DNA of 64,000 bases from Clusia tigrina (Eukaryota; Arthropoda; Insecta; Diptera; Clusiidae), in assembly GCA_920105625.2 (NCBI GenBank), contig OV050033.1, forward strand, positions 113,235,700-113,299,699, read 5' to 3'. Position numbers and translations under genes: made by a program. Shown piece by piece: positions 1-13,479 of the stretch (its first letter is position 1; each line of letters starts with the position of its first letter). Below the pieces are notes generated by a model. The model saw only the letters and a list, made by a program, of their open reading frames with translations, was not told the origin of the DNA and searched no databases.

Positions 1-999
1 ACGTACCGTATATAAGTTAGGGCCATTTGAAGTTTTATCAGTGGTTGATTTGGGACTCAAGGGTAGCATAGCTTTGAGCGATAGCTTAAATTGACAAGAG
101 GCTCGAGTACTTTATTGTTACAAAATTTCAAGGTTTTATGACGCTCCAGCAAAAAGTTACAAGCATTTGTATGTTGCAAACTTTGATAGGTGTAGGACGT
201 ACCGTATAGAAGTTAGGGCCATTTGAAGATTTATCAGTGTTTGATTTGGGACTCACGGGTAGCATAGCTTTGAGCGATAGCTTAATTTGACAAGAGGCTC
301 GAGTACTTTGTTGTTACAAAATTTCAAGGTTTTATGACGCTCCAATAAAAAGTTGCAAGCATTTGTATGTTGCAAACTTTGATAGTTGTAGGACGTACCG
401 TATAGAAGTTAGGGCCATTTGAAGTTTTATCAGTGTTTGACGTGGGACTCAAGGGTAGCATAGCTTTGAGCGATAGCTTAAATTGACAAGAGGCTCGAGT
501 ATTTTATTGTTACAAAATTTCAAGGTTTTATGACGCTCCAGTAAAAAGTTACAATCATTTGTATGTTGCAAACTTTGATAGGTGTAGGACGTTTCGTATA
601 GAAGTTAGGGCCATTTGAAGTTTTATTAGTGTTTGATTTGGGACTCAGGGGTAGCATAGCTTTGAGCGATAGCTTAAATTGACAAGAGGCTCTAGTACTT
701 TATTGTTACAAAATTTCAAGGTTTTATGACGCTCCAGTAAAAAGTTGCAAGCATTTGTATGTTGCAAACTTTGATAGGTGTAGGACGTACCGTATAGAAG
801 TTAGGGCCATTTGAAGTTTTATTAGTGTTTGATTTGGGACTCAGGGGTAGCATAGCTTTGAGCGATAGCTTAAATTGACAAGAGGCTCGAGTACTTTATT
901 GTTACAAAATTTCAAGGTTTTATGACGCTCCAGTAAAAAGTTGCAAGCATTTGTATGTTGCAAACTTTGATAGGTGTAGGACGTACCGTATAGAAGTTT

Positions 1000-1164
1000 G
1001 GGCCATTTGAAGTTTTATCAGTGATTGATTTGGGACTCAAGGGTAGCATAGCTTTGAGCGATAGCTTAAATTGACAAGAGGCTCGAGTACTTTATTAGTA
1101 AAAAGTTACATGCATTTGTATGTTGCAAACTTTGATAGGTGTAGGACGTACCGTATAGAAGTTA
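1000..1164 (+). repeat. Representative truncated 165-bp monomer (31-bp deletion)
   Basis: This class lacks 31 bp, corresponding to 52184-52214 of the representative monomer, so that TTATT is joined directly to AGTAAAAAG. I find 41 copies by that junction, near 1091, 2630, 3970, 4331, 6260, 7011, 7570, 8516, 9070, 9630, 10190, 11530, 12281, 13035, 13591, 15121, 16660, 18000, 19535, 21655, 22015, 24421, 24980, 25340, 25900, 30760, 33071, 34601, 35940, 37470, 38611, 39760, 40315, 41261, 43381, 45310, 46061, 48380, 48550, 49695 and 51230. The breakpoint is the same in all of them, which points to one origin followed by spread. The copies at 7570 and 48380 carry a substitution at the junction. Confidence 0.95.
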
Positions 1165-2535
1165 GGGCCATTTGAAGTTTTATCAGTGTTTGATTTGGGA
1201 CTCAAGGGTAGCATAGCTTTGAGCGATAGCTTAAATTGACAAGAGGCTCGAGTACTTTATTGTTACAAAATTTCAAGGTTTTATGACGCTCCAGTAAAAA
1301 GTTACAAGCATTTGTATGTTGCAAACTTTGAGAGGTGTAGGACGTACCGCATAGAAGTTAGGGCCATTTGAAGATTTATCAGTGTTTGATTTGGGACTCA
1401 CGGGTAGCATAGCTTTGAGCGATAGCTTAATCTGACAAGAGGCTCGAGTACTTTGATGTTACAAAATTTCAAGGTTTTATGTCGCTCCTGTAAAAAGTTG
1501 CAAGCATTTGTATGTTGCAAACTTTGATAGGCGTAGGACGTACCGTATAGAAGTTAGGGCCATTTGAAGTTTTATCACTGTTTGACGTGGGACTCAAGGG
1601 TAGCATAGCTTTGAGCGATAGCTTAAATTGACAAGAGGCTCGAGTACTTTATTGTTACAAAATTTCAAGGTTTTATGACGCTCCAGTAAAAGTTACAAGC
1701 ATTTGTATGTTGCAAACTTTGATAGGTGTAGGACGTACCGTACAGAAGTTAGGGCCATTTGATGATTTATCAGTGTTTGATTTGGGACTCAAGGGTTGCA
1801 TAGCTTTGAGCGATAGCTTAAAATGAGAAGAGGCTTGAGTACTTTATTGTTACAAAATTTCAAGGTTTTTTGACGCTCCTGTAAAAAGTTACAAGCATTT
1901 GTATGTTGCAAACTTTGATAGGTGTAGGACGTACCGTATAGAAGTTAGGGCCATTTGAAGATTTATCAGTGTTGGATTTGGGACTCAAGGGTAGCATAGC
2001 TTTGAGCGATAGCTTAAATTAACAAGAGGCTCGAGTACTTTATTGTTACAAAATTTCAAGGTTTTATGACGCTCCAGTAAAAAGTTGCAAGCATTTGTAT
2101 GTTGCAAACTTTGATAGGTGTAGGACGTACCGTATAGAAGTTAGGGCCATTTGAAGTTTTATCAGTGGTTGATTTGGGACTCAAGGGTAGCATAGCTTTG
2201 AGCGATAGCTTAAATTGACAAGAGGCTCGAGTACTTTATTGTTACAAAATTTCAAGGTTTTATGACGCTCCAGTAAAAAGTTGCAAGCATTTGTATGTTG
2301 CAAACTTTGATAGGTGTAGGACGTACCGTATAGAAGTTAGGGCCATTTGAAGTTTTATTTGTGTTTGATTTGGGACTCAGGGGTAGCATAGCTTTGAGCG
2401 ATAGCTTAAATTGACAAGAGGCTCGAGTACTTTATTGTTACAAAATTTCAAGGTTTTATGACGCTCCAGTAAAAAGTTGCAAGCATTTGTATGTTGCAAA
2501 CTTTGATAGGTGTAGGACGTACCGTATAGAAGTTT
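1000..2535. repeat. 8-monomer HOR unit, 1536 bp
   Basis: The unit begins with a truncated monomer introduced by AGTTTGGGCC and GTGATTG, and contains in order monomers marked by ACCGCATAG, CTTAATCTGAC, GCGTAGG with GTTTGACGTGG, a 195-bp monomer, CTTAAAATGAG with GCTTGAGTAC, and others. Its length is 165 + 195 + 6 x 196 = 1536 bp. The next unit starts at 2536 with the same markers. The same unit occurs at 15030-16565 in the distant copy. Confidence 0.92.
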
Positions 2536-3875
2536 GGGCCATTTGAAGTTTTATCAGTGATTGATTTGGGACTCAAGGGTAGCATAGCTTTGAGCGATAG
2601 CTTAAATTGACAAGAGGCTCGAGTACTTTATTAGTAAAAAGTTACATGCATTTGTATGTTGCAAACTTTGATAGGTGTAGGACGTACCGTATAGAAGTTA
2701 GGGCCATTTGAAGTTTTATCAGTGTTTGATTTGGGACTCAAGGGTAGCATAGCTTTGAGCGATAGCTTAAATTGACAAGAGGCTCGAGTACTTTATTGTT
2801 ACAAAATTTCAAGGTTTTATGACGCTCCAGTAAAAAGTTACAAGCATTTGTATGTTGCAAACTTTGAGAGGTGTAGGACGTACCGCATAGAAGTTAGGGC
2901 CATTTGAAGATTTATCAGTGTTTGATTTGGGACTCACGGGTAGCATAGCTTTGAGCGGTAGCTTAATCTGACAAGAGGCTCGAGTACTTTGATGTTACAA
3001 AATTTCAAGGTTTTATGTCGCTCCTGTAAAAAGTTGCAAGCATTTGTATGTTGCAAACTTTGATAGGCGTAGGACGTACCGTATAGAAGTTAGGGCCATT
3101 TGAAGTTTTATCACTGTTTGACGTGGGACTCAAGGGTAGCATAGCTTTGAGCGATAGCTTAAATTGACAAGAGGCTCGAGTACTTTATTGTTACAAAATT
3201 TCAAGGTTTTATGACGCTCCAGTAAAAGTTACAAGCATTTGTATGTTGCAAACTTTGATAGGTGTAGGACGTACCGTACAGAAGTTAGGGCCATTTGATG
3301 ATTTATCAGTGTTTGATTTGGGACTCAAGGGTTGCATAGCTTTGAGCGATAGCTTAAAATGAGAAGAGGCTTGAGTACTTTATTGCTACAAAATTTCAAG
3401 GTTTTTTGACGCTCCTGTAAAAAGTTACAAGCATTTGTATGTTGCAAACTTTGATAGGTGTAGGACGTACCGTATAGAAGTTAGGGCCATTTGAAGATTT
3501 ATCAGTGTTGGATTTGGGACTCAAGGGTAGCATAGCTTTGAGCGATAGCTTAAATTGACAAGAGGCTCGAGTACTTTATTGTTACAAAATTTCAAGGTTT
3601 TATGACGCTCCAGTAAAAAGTTGCAAGCATTTGTATGTTGCAAACTTTGATAGGTGTAGGACGTACCGTATAGAAGTTAGGGCCATTTGAAGTTTTATTA
3701 GTGTTTGATTTGGGACTCAGGGGTAGCATAGCTTTGAGCGATAGCTTAAATTGACAAGAGGCTCGAGTACTTTATTGTTACAAAATTTCAAGGTTTTATG
3801 AAGCTCCAGTAAAAAGTTGCAAGCATTTGTATGTTGCAAACTTTGATAGGTGTAGGACGTACCGTATAGAAGTTT
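2536..3875. repeat. 7-monomer derivative of the 1536-bp HOR, 1340 bp
   Basis: This unit repeats the marker order of 1000-2535 but lacks one 196-bp monomer, the one marked by CAGTGGTTG at about 2165. Its length, 1340 bp, is exactly 1536 minus 196, as expected from one unequal exchange in register. A single-base difference (TATTGCTAC near 3385 instead of TATTGTTAC) distinguishes it and is also seen in the distant copy (17411). Confidence 0.9.
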
Positions 3876-4100
3876 GGCCCATTTGAAGTTTTATCAGTGA
3901 TTGATTTGGAACTCAAGGGTAGCATAGCTTTGAGCGATAGCTTAAATTGATAAGAGGCTCGAGTACTTTATTAGTAAAAAGTTACATGCATTTGTATGTT
4001 GCAAACTTTGATAGGTGTAGGACGTACCGTATAGAAGTTAGGACCATTTGAAGTTTTATCAGTGTTTGATTTGGGACTCAAGGGTAGCATAGCTTTGAGC

Positions 4101-6550
4101 TATAGCTTAAATTGACAAGAGGCTCGAGTACTTTATTGTTACAAAATTTCAAGGTTTTATGACGCTCCAGTAAAAAGTTGCAAGCATTTGTATGTTGCAA
4201 ACTTTGATAGGTGTAGGACGTACCGTATAGAAGTTTGGGCCATTTGAAGTTTTATCAGTGATTGATTTGGGACTCAAGGGTAGCATAGCTTTGAGCGATA
4301 GCTTAAATTGACAAGAGGATTGAGTACTTTATTAGTAAAAAGTTACAAGCATTTGTATATTGCAAACTTTGATAGGTGTAGGACGTACCGTATAGAAATT
4401 AGGGTCATTTGAAGTTTTATCAGTGTTTGATTTGGGACTCAAGGGTAGCATAGCTTTGAGCGATAGCTTAAATTGACAAGAGGCTCGAGTACTTTATTGT
4501 TACAAAATTTCAAGGTTTTATGACGCTCCAGTAAAAAGTTACAAGCATTTGTATGTTGCAAACATTGATAGGTGTAGGACGTACCGTATAGAAGTTAGGG
4601 CCATTTGAAGTTTTATCAGTGTTTGATTTGGGACTCAAGGGTAGCATAGCTTTGAGCGATAACTTAAATTGACAAGAGGCTCGAGTACTTTATTGTTACA
4701 AAATTTCAAGGTTTTATGACGCTCCAGTAAAAAGTTGCAAGTATTTGTATGTTGCAAACTTTGATAGGTGTAGGACGTACCGTATAGAAGTTAGGGCCAT
4801 TTGAAGTTTTATCAGTGATTGATTTGGGACTCAAGGGTAGCATAGCTTTGAGCGATAGCTTAAATTGACAAGAGGCTCGAGTACTTTATTGTTACAAAAT
4901 TTCAAGGTTTTATGACGCTCCAGTAAAAAGTTACAAGCATTTGTATGTTGCAAACTTTGATAGGTGTAGGACGTACCGTATAGAAGTTAGGGCCATTTGA
5001 AGATTTATCAGTGTTTGATTTGGGACTCACGGGTATCATAGCTTTGAGCGATAGCTTAATTTGACAAGAGGCTCGAGTACTTTGTTGTTACAAAATGTCA
5101 AGGTTTTATGACGCTCCAGTAAAAAGTTGCAAGCATTTGTATGTTGCAAACTTTGATAGTTGTAGGACGTACCGTATAGAAGTTAGGGCCATTTGAAGTT
5201 TTATCAGTGTTTGACGTGGGACTCAAGGGTAGCATAGCTTTGAGCGATAGCTTAAATTGACAAGAGGCTCGAGTACTTTATTGTTACAAAATTTCAAGGT
5301 TTTATGACGCTCCAGTAAAAAGTTACAAGCATTTGTATGTTGCAAACTTTGATAGGTGTAGGACGTACCGTACAGAAGTTAGGGCCATTTGATGATTTAC
5401 CAGTGTTTGATTTGGGACTCAAGGGTTGCATAGCTTTGAGCGATAGCTTAAATTGAGAAGAGGCTCGAGTACTTGATTGTTACAAAATTTCAAGGTTTTA
5501 TGACGCTCCAGCAAAAAGTTACAAGCATTTGTATGTTGCAAACTTTGATAGGTGTAGGACGTACCGTATAGAAGTTAGGGCCATTTGAAGATTTATCAGT
5601 GTTTGATTTGGGACTCAAGGGTAGCATAGCTTTGAGCGATAGCTTAAATTGACAAGAGGCTCGAGTACTTTCTTGTTACAAAATTTCAAGGTTTTATGAC
5701 GCTCCAGCAAAAAGTTACAAGCATTTGTATGTTGCAAACTTTGATAGGTGTAGGACGTACAGTATAGAAGTTAGGGCCATTTGAAGATTTATCAGTGTTT
5801 GATTTGGGACTCACGGGTAGCATAGCTTTGAGCGATAGCTTAAATTGACAAGAGGCTCGAGTACTTTATTGTTACAAAATTTCAAGGTTTTATGACGCTC
5901 CAGTAAAAAGTTACAAACATTTGTATGTTGCAAACTTTGATAGGTGTAGGACGTACCGTACAGAAGTTAGGGCCATTTGATGATTTATCAGTGTTTGATT
6001 TGGGACTCAAGGGTAGCATAGCTTTGAGCGATAGCTTAAATTGACAAGAGGCACGAGTACTTTATTGTTACAAAATTTCAAGGTTTTATGACGCTCCAGT
6101 AAAAAGTTGCAAGCATTTGTATGTTGCAAACTTTGATAGGTGTAGGACGTACCGTATAGAAGTTTGGGCCATTTGAAGTTTTATCAGTGATTGATTTGGG
6201 ACTCAAGGGTAGCATAGCTTTGAGCGATAGCTTAAATTGACAAGAGGCTCGAGTACTTTATTAGTAAAAAGTTACAAGCATTTGTATGTTGCAAACTTTG
6301 ATAGGTGTAGGACGTACCGTATAGAAATTAGGGTCATTTGAAGTTTTATCAGTGTTTGATTTGGGACTCAAGGGTTGCATAGCTTTGAGCGATAGCTTAA
6401 ATTGAGAAGAGGCTCGAGTACTTTATTGTTACAAAATTTCAAGGTTTTTTGACGCTCCTGTAAAAAGTTACAAGCATTTGTATGTTGCAAACTTTGATAG
6501 GTGTAGGACGTACCGTATAGAAGTTAGGGCCATTTGAAGATTTATCAGTG
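4101..6550. repeat. Mixed satellite between HOR blocks
   Basis: Follows the end of the long duplicated block. It holds single copies of variants that are regularised in the 1506-bp HOR downstream: GAAATTAGGGTC after truncated monomers, GATAACTTAAATTG, GGCACGAGTAC at 6051. The 4900-5455 block lies inside it. No gene is seen. Confidence 0.85.
4900..5455. repeat. Three-monomer block repeated at 10562-11117
   Basis: A rare set of variants (CACGGGTATCATAG, AAAATGTCAAGG, GATAGTTGTAGG, GTTTGACGTGG, GATGATTTACCAG) occurs here and again at an offset of 5662 bp. A related trimer, without the GTATCAT and ATGTCAAGG changes, lies at about 140-600. The block therefore moves as a unit within and between HOR families. 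Confidence 0.85.
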
Positions 6551-8055
6551 TTTGATTTGGGACTCAAGGGTAGCATAGCTTTGAGCGATAGCTTAAATTG
6601 ACAAGAGGCTCGAGTACTTTATTGTTACAAAATTGCAAGGTTTTATGACGCTCCAGTAAAAAGTTGCAAGCATTTGTATGTTGCAAACTTTGATAGGTGT
6701 AGGGCGTACCGTATAAAAGTTAGGGCCATTTGAAGTTTTATCATTGTTTGATTTGGGACACAAGGGTAGCATAGCTTTGAGCGATAGCTTAAATTGACAA
6801 GAGGCTCGAGTACTTTATTGTTACAAAATTTCAAGGTTTTATGACGCTCCAGTAAAAAGTTGCAAGCATTTGTATGTTGCAAACTTTGATAGGTGTAGGA
6901 CGTACCGTATAGAAGTTTGGGCCATTTGAAGTTTTATCAGTGATTGATTTGGGACTCAAGGGTAGCATAGCTTTGAGCGATAGCTTAAATTGACAAGAGG
7001 CTCGAGTACTTTATTAGTAAAAAGTTACAAGCATTTGTATGTTGCAAACTTTGATAGGTGTAGGACGTACCGTATAGAAATTAGGGTCATTTGAAGTTTT
7101 ATCAGTGTTTGATTTGGGACTCAAGGGTAGCATAGCTTTGAGCGATAGCTTAAATTGACAAGAGGCTCGAGTACTTTATTGTTACAAAATTTCAAGGTTT
7201 TATGACGCTCCAGTAAAAAGTTACAAGCATTTGTATGTTGCAAACATTGATAGGTGTAGGACGTACCGTATAGAAGTTAGGGCCATTTGAAGATTTATCA
7301 GTGTTTGATTTGTGACTCAAGGGTAGCATAGCTTTGAGCTATAGCTTAAATTGACAAGAGGCTCGAGTACTTTATTGTTACAAAATTTCAAGGTTTTATG
7401 ACGCTCCAGTAAAAAGTTCAAGCATTTGTATGTTGCAAACTTTGATAGGTGTAGGACGTACCGTATAGAAGTTTGGGCCATTTGAAGTTTTATCAGTGAT
7501 TGATTTGGGACTCAAGGGTAGCATAGCTTTGAGCGATAGCTTAAATTGACAAGAGGATCGAGTACTTTATTATTAAAAAGTTACAAGCATTTGTATGTTG
7601 CAAACTTTGATAGGTGTAGGACGTACCGTATAGAAATTAGGGTCATTTGAAGTTTTATCAGTGTTTGATTTGGGACTCAAGGGTAGCATAGCTTTGAGCG
7701 ATAGCTTAAATTGACAAGAGGCTCGAGTACTTTATTGTTACAAAATTTCAAGGTTTTATGACGCTCCAGTAAAAAGTTACAAGCATTTGTATGTTGCAAA
7801 CATTGATAGGTGTAGGACGTACCGTATAGAAGTTAGGGCCATTTGAAGTTTTATCAGTGTTTGATTTGGGACTCAAGGGTAGCATAGCTTTGAGCGATAA
7901 CTTAAATTCACAAGAGGCTCGAGTACTTTATTGTTACAAAATTTCAAGGTTTTATGACGCTCCAGTAAAAAGTTGCAAGTATTTGTATGTTGCAAACTTT
8001 GATAGGTGTAGGACGTACCGTATAGAAGTTAGGGCCATTTGAAGTTTTATCAGTG
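6551..8055. repeat. 8-monomer HOR unit, 1505 bp (first of a tandem pair)
   Basis: The unit contains two truncated and six full-length monomers (2 x 165 + 6 x 196 = 1506) less one base lost in AAGTTCAAGC near 7418. Diagnostic variants are AGGGCGTACC with ATAAAAGTTAGG, GGGACACAAGGG, TTTGTGACTCAAGG, and GATAACTTAAATTCAC. All recur in the next unit. Confidence 0.92.
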
Positions 8056-9561
8056 ATTGATTTGGGACTCAAGGGTAGCATAGCTTTGAGCGATAGCTTA
8101 AATTGACAAGAGGCTCGAGTACTTTATTGTTACAAAATTGCAAGGTTTTATGACGCTCCAGTAAAAAGTTGCAAGCATTTGTATGTTGCAAACTTTGATA
8201 GGTGTAGGGCGTACCGTATAAAAGTTAGGGCCATTTGAAGTTTTATCATTGTTTGATTTGGGACACAAGGGTAGCATAGCTTTGAGCGATAGCTTAAATT
8301 GACAAGAGGCTCGAGTACTTTATTGTTACAAAATTTCAAGGTTTTATGACGCTCCAGTAAAAAGTTGCAAGCATTTGTATGTTGCAAACTTTGATAGGTG
8401 TAGGACGTACCGTATAGAAGTTTGGGCCATTTGAAGTTTTATCAGTGATTGATTTGGGACTCAAGGGTAGCATAGCTTTGAGCGATAGCTTAAATTGACA
8501 AGAGGCTCGAGTACTTTATTAGTAAAAAGTTACAAGCATTTGTATGTTGCAAACTTTGATAGGTGTAGGACGTACCGTATAGAAATTAGGGTCATTTGAA
8601 GTTTTATCAGTGTTTGATTTGGGACTCAAGGGTAGCATAGCTTTGAGCGATAGCTTAAATTGACAAGAGGCTCGAGTACTTTATTGTTACAAAATTTCAA
8701 GGTTTTATGACGCTCCAGTAAAAAGTTACAAGCATTTGTATGTTGCAAACTTTGATAGGTGTAGGACGTACCGTATAGAAGTTAGGGCCATTTGAAGATT
8801 TATCAGTGTTTGATTTGTGACTCAAGGGTAGCATAGCTTTGAGCTATAGCTTAAATTGACAAGAGGCTCGAGTACTTTATTGTTACAAAATTTCAAGGTT
8901 TTATGACGCTCCAGTAAAAAGTTGCAAGCATTTGTATGTTGCAAACTTTGATAGGTGTAGGACGTACCGTATAGAAGTTTGGGCCATTTGAAGTTTTATC
9001 AGTGATTGATTTGGGACTCAAGGGTAGCATAGCTTTGAGCGATAGCTTAAATTGACAAGAGGATCGAGTACTTTATTAGTAAAAAGTTACAAGCATTTGT
9101 ATGTTGCAAACTTTGATAGGTGTAGGACGTACCGTATAGAAATTAGGGTCATTTGAAGTTTTATCAGTGTTTGATTTGGGACTCAAGGGTAGCATAGCTT
9201 TGAGCGATAGCTTAAATTGACAAGAGGCTCGAGTACTTTATTGTTACAAAATTTCAAGGTTTTATGACGCTCCAGTAAAAAGTTACAAGCATTTGTATGT
9301 TGCAAACATTGATAGGTGTAGGACGTACCGTATAGAAGTTAGGGCCATTTGAAGTTTTATCAGTGTTTGATTTGGGACTCAAGGGTAGCATAGCTTTGAG
9401 CGATAACTTAAATTCACAAGAGGCTCGAGTACTTTATTGTTACAAAATTTCAAGGTTTTATGACGCTCCAGTAAAAAGTTGCAAGTATTTGTATGTTGCA
9501 AACTTTGATAGGTGTAGGACGTACCGTATAGAAGTTAGGGCCATTTGAAGTTTTATCAGTG
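8056..9561. repeat. 8-monomer HOR unit, 1506 bp (second of a tandem pair)
   Basis: Repeats 6551-8055 with very few differences and retains the base missing from the first unit. Similarity continues to about 9630, where this unit enters a truncated monomer in place of the full-length one at 8124. Confidence 0.92.
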
Positions 9562-10561
9562 ATTGATTTGGGACTCAAGGGTAGCATAGCTTTGAGCGAT
9601 AGCTTAAATTGACAAGAGGCTCGAGTACTTTATTAGTAAAAAGTTACAAGCATTTGTATGTTGCAAACTTTGATAGGTGTAGGACGTACCGTATAGAAAT
9701 TAGGGTCATTTGAAGTTTTATCAGTGTTTGATTTGGGACTCAAGGGTAGCATAGCTTTGAGCGATAGCTTAAATTGACAAGAGGCTCGAGTACTTTATTG
9801 TTACAAAATTTCAAGGTTTTATGACGCTCCAGTAAAAAGTTACAAGCATTTGTATGTTGCAAACATTGATAGGTGTAGGACGTACCGTATAGAAGTTAGG
9901 GCCATTTGAAGATTTATCAGTGTTTGATTTGTGACTCAAGGGTAGCATAGCTTTGAGCTATAGCTTAAATTGACAAGAGGCTCGAGTACTTTATTGTTAC
10001 AAAATTTCAAGGTTTTATGACGCTCCAGTAAAAAGTTGCAAGCATTTGTATGTTGCAAACTTTGATAGGTGTAGGACGTACCGTATAGAAGTTTGGGCCA
10101 TTTGAAGTTTTATCAGTGATTGATTTGGGACTCAAGGGTAGCATAGCTTTGAGCGATAGCTTAAATTGACAAGAGGATCGAGTACTTTATTAGTAAAAAG
10201 TTACAAGCATTTGTATGTTGCAAACTTTGATAGGTGTAGGACGTACCGTATAGAAATTAGGGTCATTTGAAGTTTTATCAGTGTTTGATTTGGGACTCAA
10301 GGGTAGCATAGCTTTGAGCGATAGCTTAAATTGACAAGAGGCTCGAGTACTTTATTGTTACAAAATTTCAAGGTTTTATGACGCTCCAGTAAAAAGTTAC
10401 AAGCATTTGTATGTTGCAAACATTGATAGGTGTAGGACGTACCGTATAGAAGTTAGGGCCATTTGAAGTTTTATCAGTGTTTGATTTGGGACTCAAGGGT
10501 AGCATAGCTTTGAGCGATAACTTAAATTGACAAGAGGCTCGAGTACTTTATTGTTACAAAA
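9562..10561. repeat. Shortened continuation of the 1506-bp HOR
   Basis: Marker order continues at an offset of 1114 bp from the previous unit (truncated junction 8516 to 9630). That is 1506 minus two 196-bp monomers. TTTGTGACTC recurs at about 9930 and GATAACTTAAATTG near 10517. The segment ends where the three-monomer block at 10562 begins. Confidence 0.82.
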
Positions 10562-11117
10562 TTTCAAGGTTTTATGACGCTCCAGCAAAAAGTTACAAGC
10601 ATTTGTATGTTGCAAACTTTGATAGGTGTAGGACGTACCGTATAGAAGTTAGGGCCATTTGAAGATTTATCAGTGTTTGATTTGGGACTCACGGGTATCA
10701 TAGCTTTGAGCGATAGCTTAATTTGACAAGAGGCTCGAGTACTTTGTTGTTACAAAATGTCAAGGTTTTATGACGCTCCAGTAAAAAGTTGCAAGCATTT
10801 GTATGTTGCAAACTTTGATAGTTGTAGGACGTACCGTATAGAAGTTAGGGCCATTTGAAGTTTTATCAGTGTTTGACGTGGGACTCAAGGGTAGCATAGC
10901 TTTGAGCGATAGCTTAAATTGACAAGAGGCTCGAGTACTTTATTGTTACAAAATTTCAAGGTTTTATGACGCTCCAGTAAAAAGTTACAAGCATTTGTAT
11001 GTTGCAAACTTTGATAGGTGTAGGACGTACCGTACAGAAGTTAGGGCCATTTGATGATTTACCAGTGTTTGATTTGGGACTCAAGGGTTGCATAGCTTTG
11101 AGCGATAGCTTAAATTG
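10562..11117. repeat. Three-monomer block, second copy (partner 4900-5455)
   Basis: Matches 4900-5455 at a constant offset of 5662 bp and diverges at about 11118, where the partner has TTGAGAAGAGG and this copy enters the 1506-bp HOR. Confidence 0.85.
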
Positions 11118-12595
11118 ACAAGAGGCTCGAGTACTTTATTGTTACAAAATTTCAAGGTTTTATGACGCTCCAGTAAAAAGTTGCAAGCATTTGTATGTTG
11201 CAAACTTTGATAGGTGTAGGGCGTACCGTATAAAAGTTAGGGCCATTTGAAGTTTTATCATTGTTTGATTTGGGACTCAAGGGTAGCATAGCTTTGAGCG
11301 ATAGCTTAAATTGACAAGAGGCACGAGTACTTTATTGTTACAAAATTTCAAGGTTTTATGACGCTCCAGTAAAAAGTTGCAAGCATTTGTATGTGGCAAA
11401 CTTTGATAGGTGTAGGACGTACCGTATAGAAGTTTGGGCCATTTGAAGTTTTATCAGTGATTGATTTGGGACTCAAGGGTAGCATAGCTTTGAGCGATAG
11501 CTTAAATTGACAAGAGGCTCGAGTACTTTATTAGTAAAAAGTTACAAGCATTTGTATGTTGCAAACTTTGATAGGTGTAGGACGTACCGTATAGAAATTA
11601 GGGTCATTTGAAGTTTTATCAGTGTTTGATTTGGGACTCAAGGGTTGCATAGCTTTGAGCGATAGCTTAAATTGAGAAGAGGCTCGAGTACTTTATTGTT
11701 ACAAAATTTCAAGGTTTTTTGACGCTCCTGTAAAAAGTTACAAGCATTTGTATGTTGCAAACTTTGATAGGTGTAGGACGTACCGTATAGAAGTTAGGGC
11801 CATTTGAAGATTTATCAGTGTTTGATTTGGGACTCAAGGGTAGCATAGCTTTGAGCGATAGCTTAAATTGACAAGAGGCTCGAGTACTTTATTGTTACAA
11901 AATTGCAAGGTTTTATGACGCTCCAGTAAAAAGTTGCAAGCATTTGTATGTTGCAAACTTTGATAGGTGTAGGGCGTACCGTATAAAAGTTAGGGCCATT
12001 TGAAGTTTTATCATTGTTTGATTTGGGACTCAAGGGTAGCATAGCTTTGAGCGATAGCTTAAATTGACAAGAGGCTCGAGTACTTTATTGTTACAAAATT
12101 TCAAGGTTTTATGACGCTCCAGTAAAAAGTTGCAAGCATTTGTATGTTGCAAACTTTGATAGGTGTAGGACGTACCGTATAGAAGTTTGGGCCATTTGAA
12201 GTTTTATCAGTGATTGATTTGGGACTCAAGGGTAGCATAGCTTTGAGCGATAGCTTAAATTGACAAGAGGCTCGAGTACTTTATTAGTAAAAAGTTACAA
12301 GCATTTGTATGTTGCAAACTTTGATAGGTGTAGGACGTACCGTATAGAAATTAGGGTCATTTGAAGTTTTATCAGTGTTTGATTTGGGACTCAAGGGTAG
12401 CATAGCTTTGAGCGATAGCTTAAATTGACAAGAGGCTCGAGTACTTTATTGTTACAAAATTTCAAGGTTTTATGACGCTCCAGTAAAAAGTTACAAGCAT
12501 TTGTATGTTGCAAACATTGATAGGTGTAGGACGTACCGTATAGAAGTTAGGGCCATTTGAAGATTTATCAGTGTTTGATTTGTGACTCAAGGGTA
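11090..12595. repeat. 8-monomer HOR unit, 1506 bp (separate pair)
   Basis: Aligns with 12596 onward at an offset of 1506 bp (GGCACGAG at 11321 and 12827; AGGGCGTACC at 11216 and 12722). It is a variant of the 6551-9561 units, using GGCACGAGTAC and GACTCAAGGG where those have GGCTCGAG and GACACAAGGG. Confidence 0.88.
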
Positions 12596-13479
12596 GCATA
12601 GCTTTGAGCGATAGCTTAAATTGACAAGAGGCTCGAGTACTTTATTGTTACAAAATTTCAAGGTTTTATGACGCTCCAGTAAAAAGTTGCAAGCATTTGT
12701 ATGTTGCAAACTTTGATAGGTGTAGGGCGTACCGTATAAAAGTTAGGGCCATTTGAAGTTTTATCATTGTTTGATTTGGGACTCAAGGGTAGCATAGCTT
12801 TGAGCGATAGCTTAAATTGACAAGAGGCACGAGTACTTTATTGTTACAAAATTTCAAGGTTTTATGACGCTCCAGTAAAAAGTTGCAAGCATTTGTATGT
12901 TGCAAACTTTGATAGGTGTAGGACGTACCGTATAGAAGTTTGGGCCATTTGAAGTTTTATCAGTGATTGATTTGGGACTCAAGGGTAGCATAGCTTTGAG
13001 CGATAGCTTAAATTGACAAGAGGCTCGAGTACTTTATTAGTAAAAAGTTACAAGCATTTGTATGTTGCAAACTTTGATAGGTGTAGGACGTACCGTATAG
13101 AAATTAGGGTCATTTGAAGTTTTATCAGTGTTTGATTTGGGACTCAAGGGTTGCATAGCTTTGAGCGATAGCTTAAATTGAGAAGAGGCTCGAGTACTTT
13201 ATTGTTACAAAATTTCAAGGTTTTTTGACGCTCCTGTAAAAAGTTACAAGCATTTGTATGTTGCAAACTTTGATAGGTGTAGGACGTACCGTATAGAAGT
13301 TAGGGCCATTTGAAGATTTATCAGTGTTTGATTTGGGACTCAAGGGTAGCATAGCTTTGAGCGATAGCTTAAATTGACAAGAGGCTCGAGTACTTTATTG
13401 TTACAAAATTGCAAGGTTTTATGACGCTCCAGTAAAAAGTTGCAAGCATTTGTATGTTGCAAACTTTGATAGGTGTAGG
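12596..13479. repeat. Partial second HOR unit of the 11090 pair
   Basis: Matches 11090-11973 at an offset of 1506 bp and then breaks at 13480 (GGACG in place of GGGCG). The unit is cut short at 884 bp. Confidence 0.85.

Larger units (their letters stand above)
1..4100. repeat. Long duplicated block, copy 1 (partner 14031-18130)
   Basis: Position 1 aligns with 14031 and the offset stays at exactly 14,030 bp to about 4100, with no indel. Differences seen: 1272 and 1275 (TTTCAAGG here, TTGCATGG in the partner), the matching pair near 2808-2811, one base near 2360, and one near 2957. The sequences diverge from 4101. The block starts before the window, so its full length is unknown. The offset equals 59 x 196 + 15 x 165 minus 9 bp, and the 9 bp are explained by one 6-bp and three 1-bp deletions. 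Confidence 0.93.

Noticed and set aside
216..270. Possible CENP-B box in monomers reading TTTGGGACTCACGGG
   Set aside because: The core pattern TTCGnnnnAnnCGGG needs C at position 3 and A at position 9; both are T here. The majority monomer reads AAGGG instead of ACGGG and is further away.
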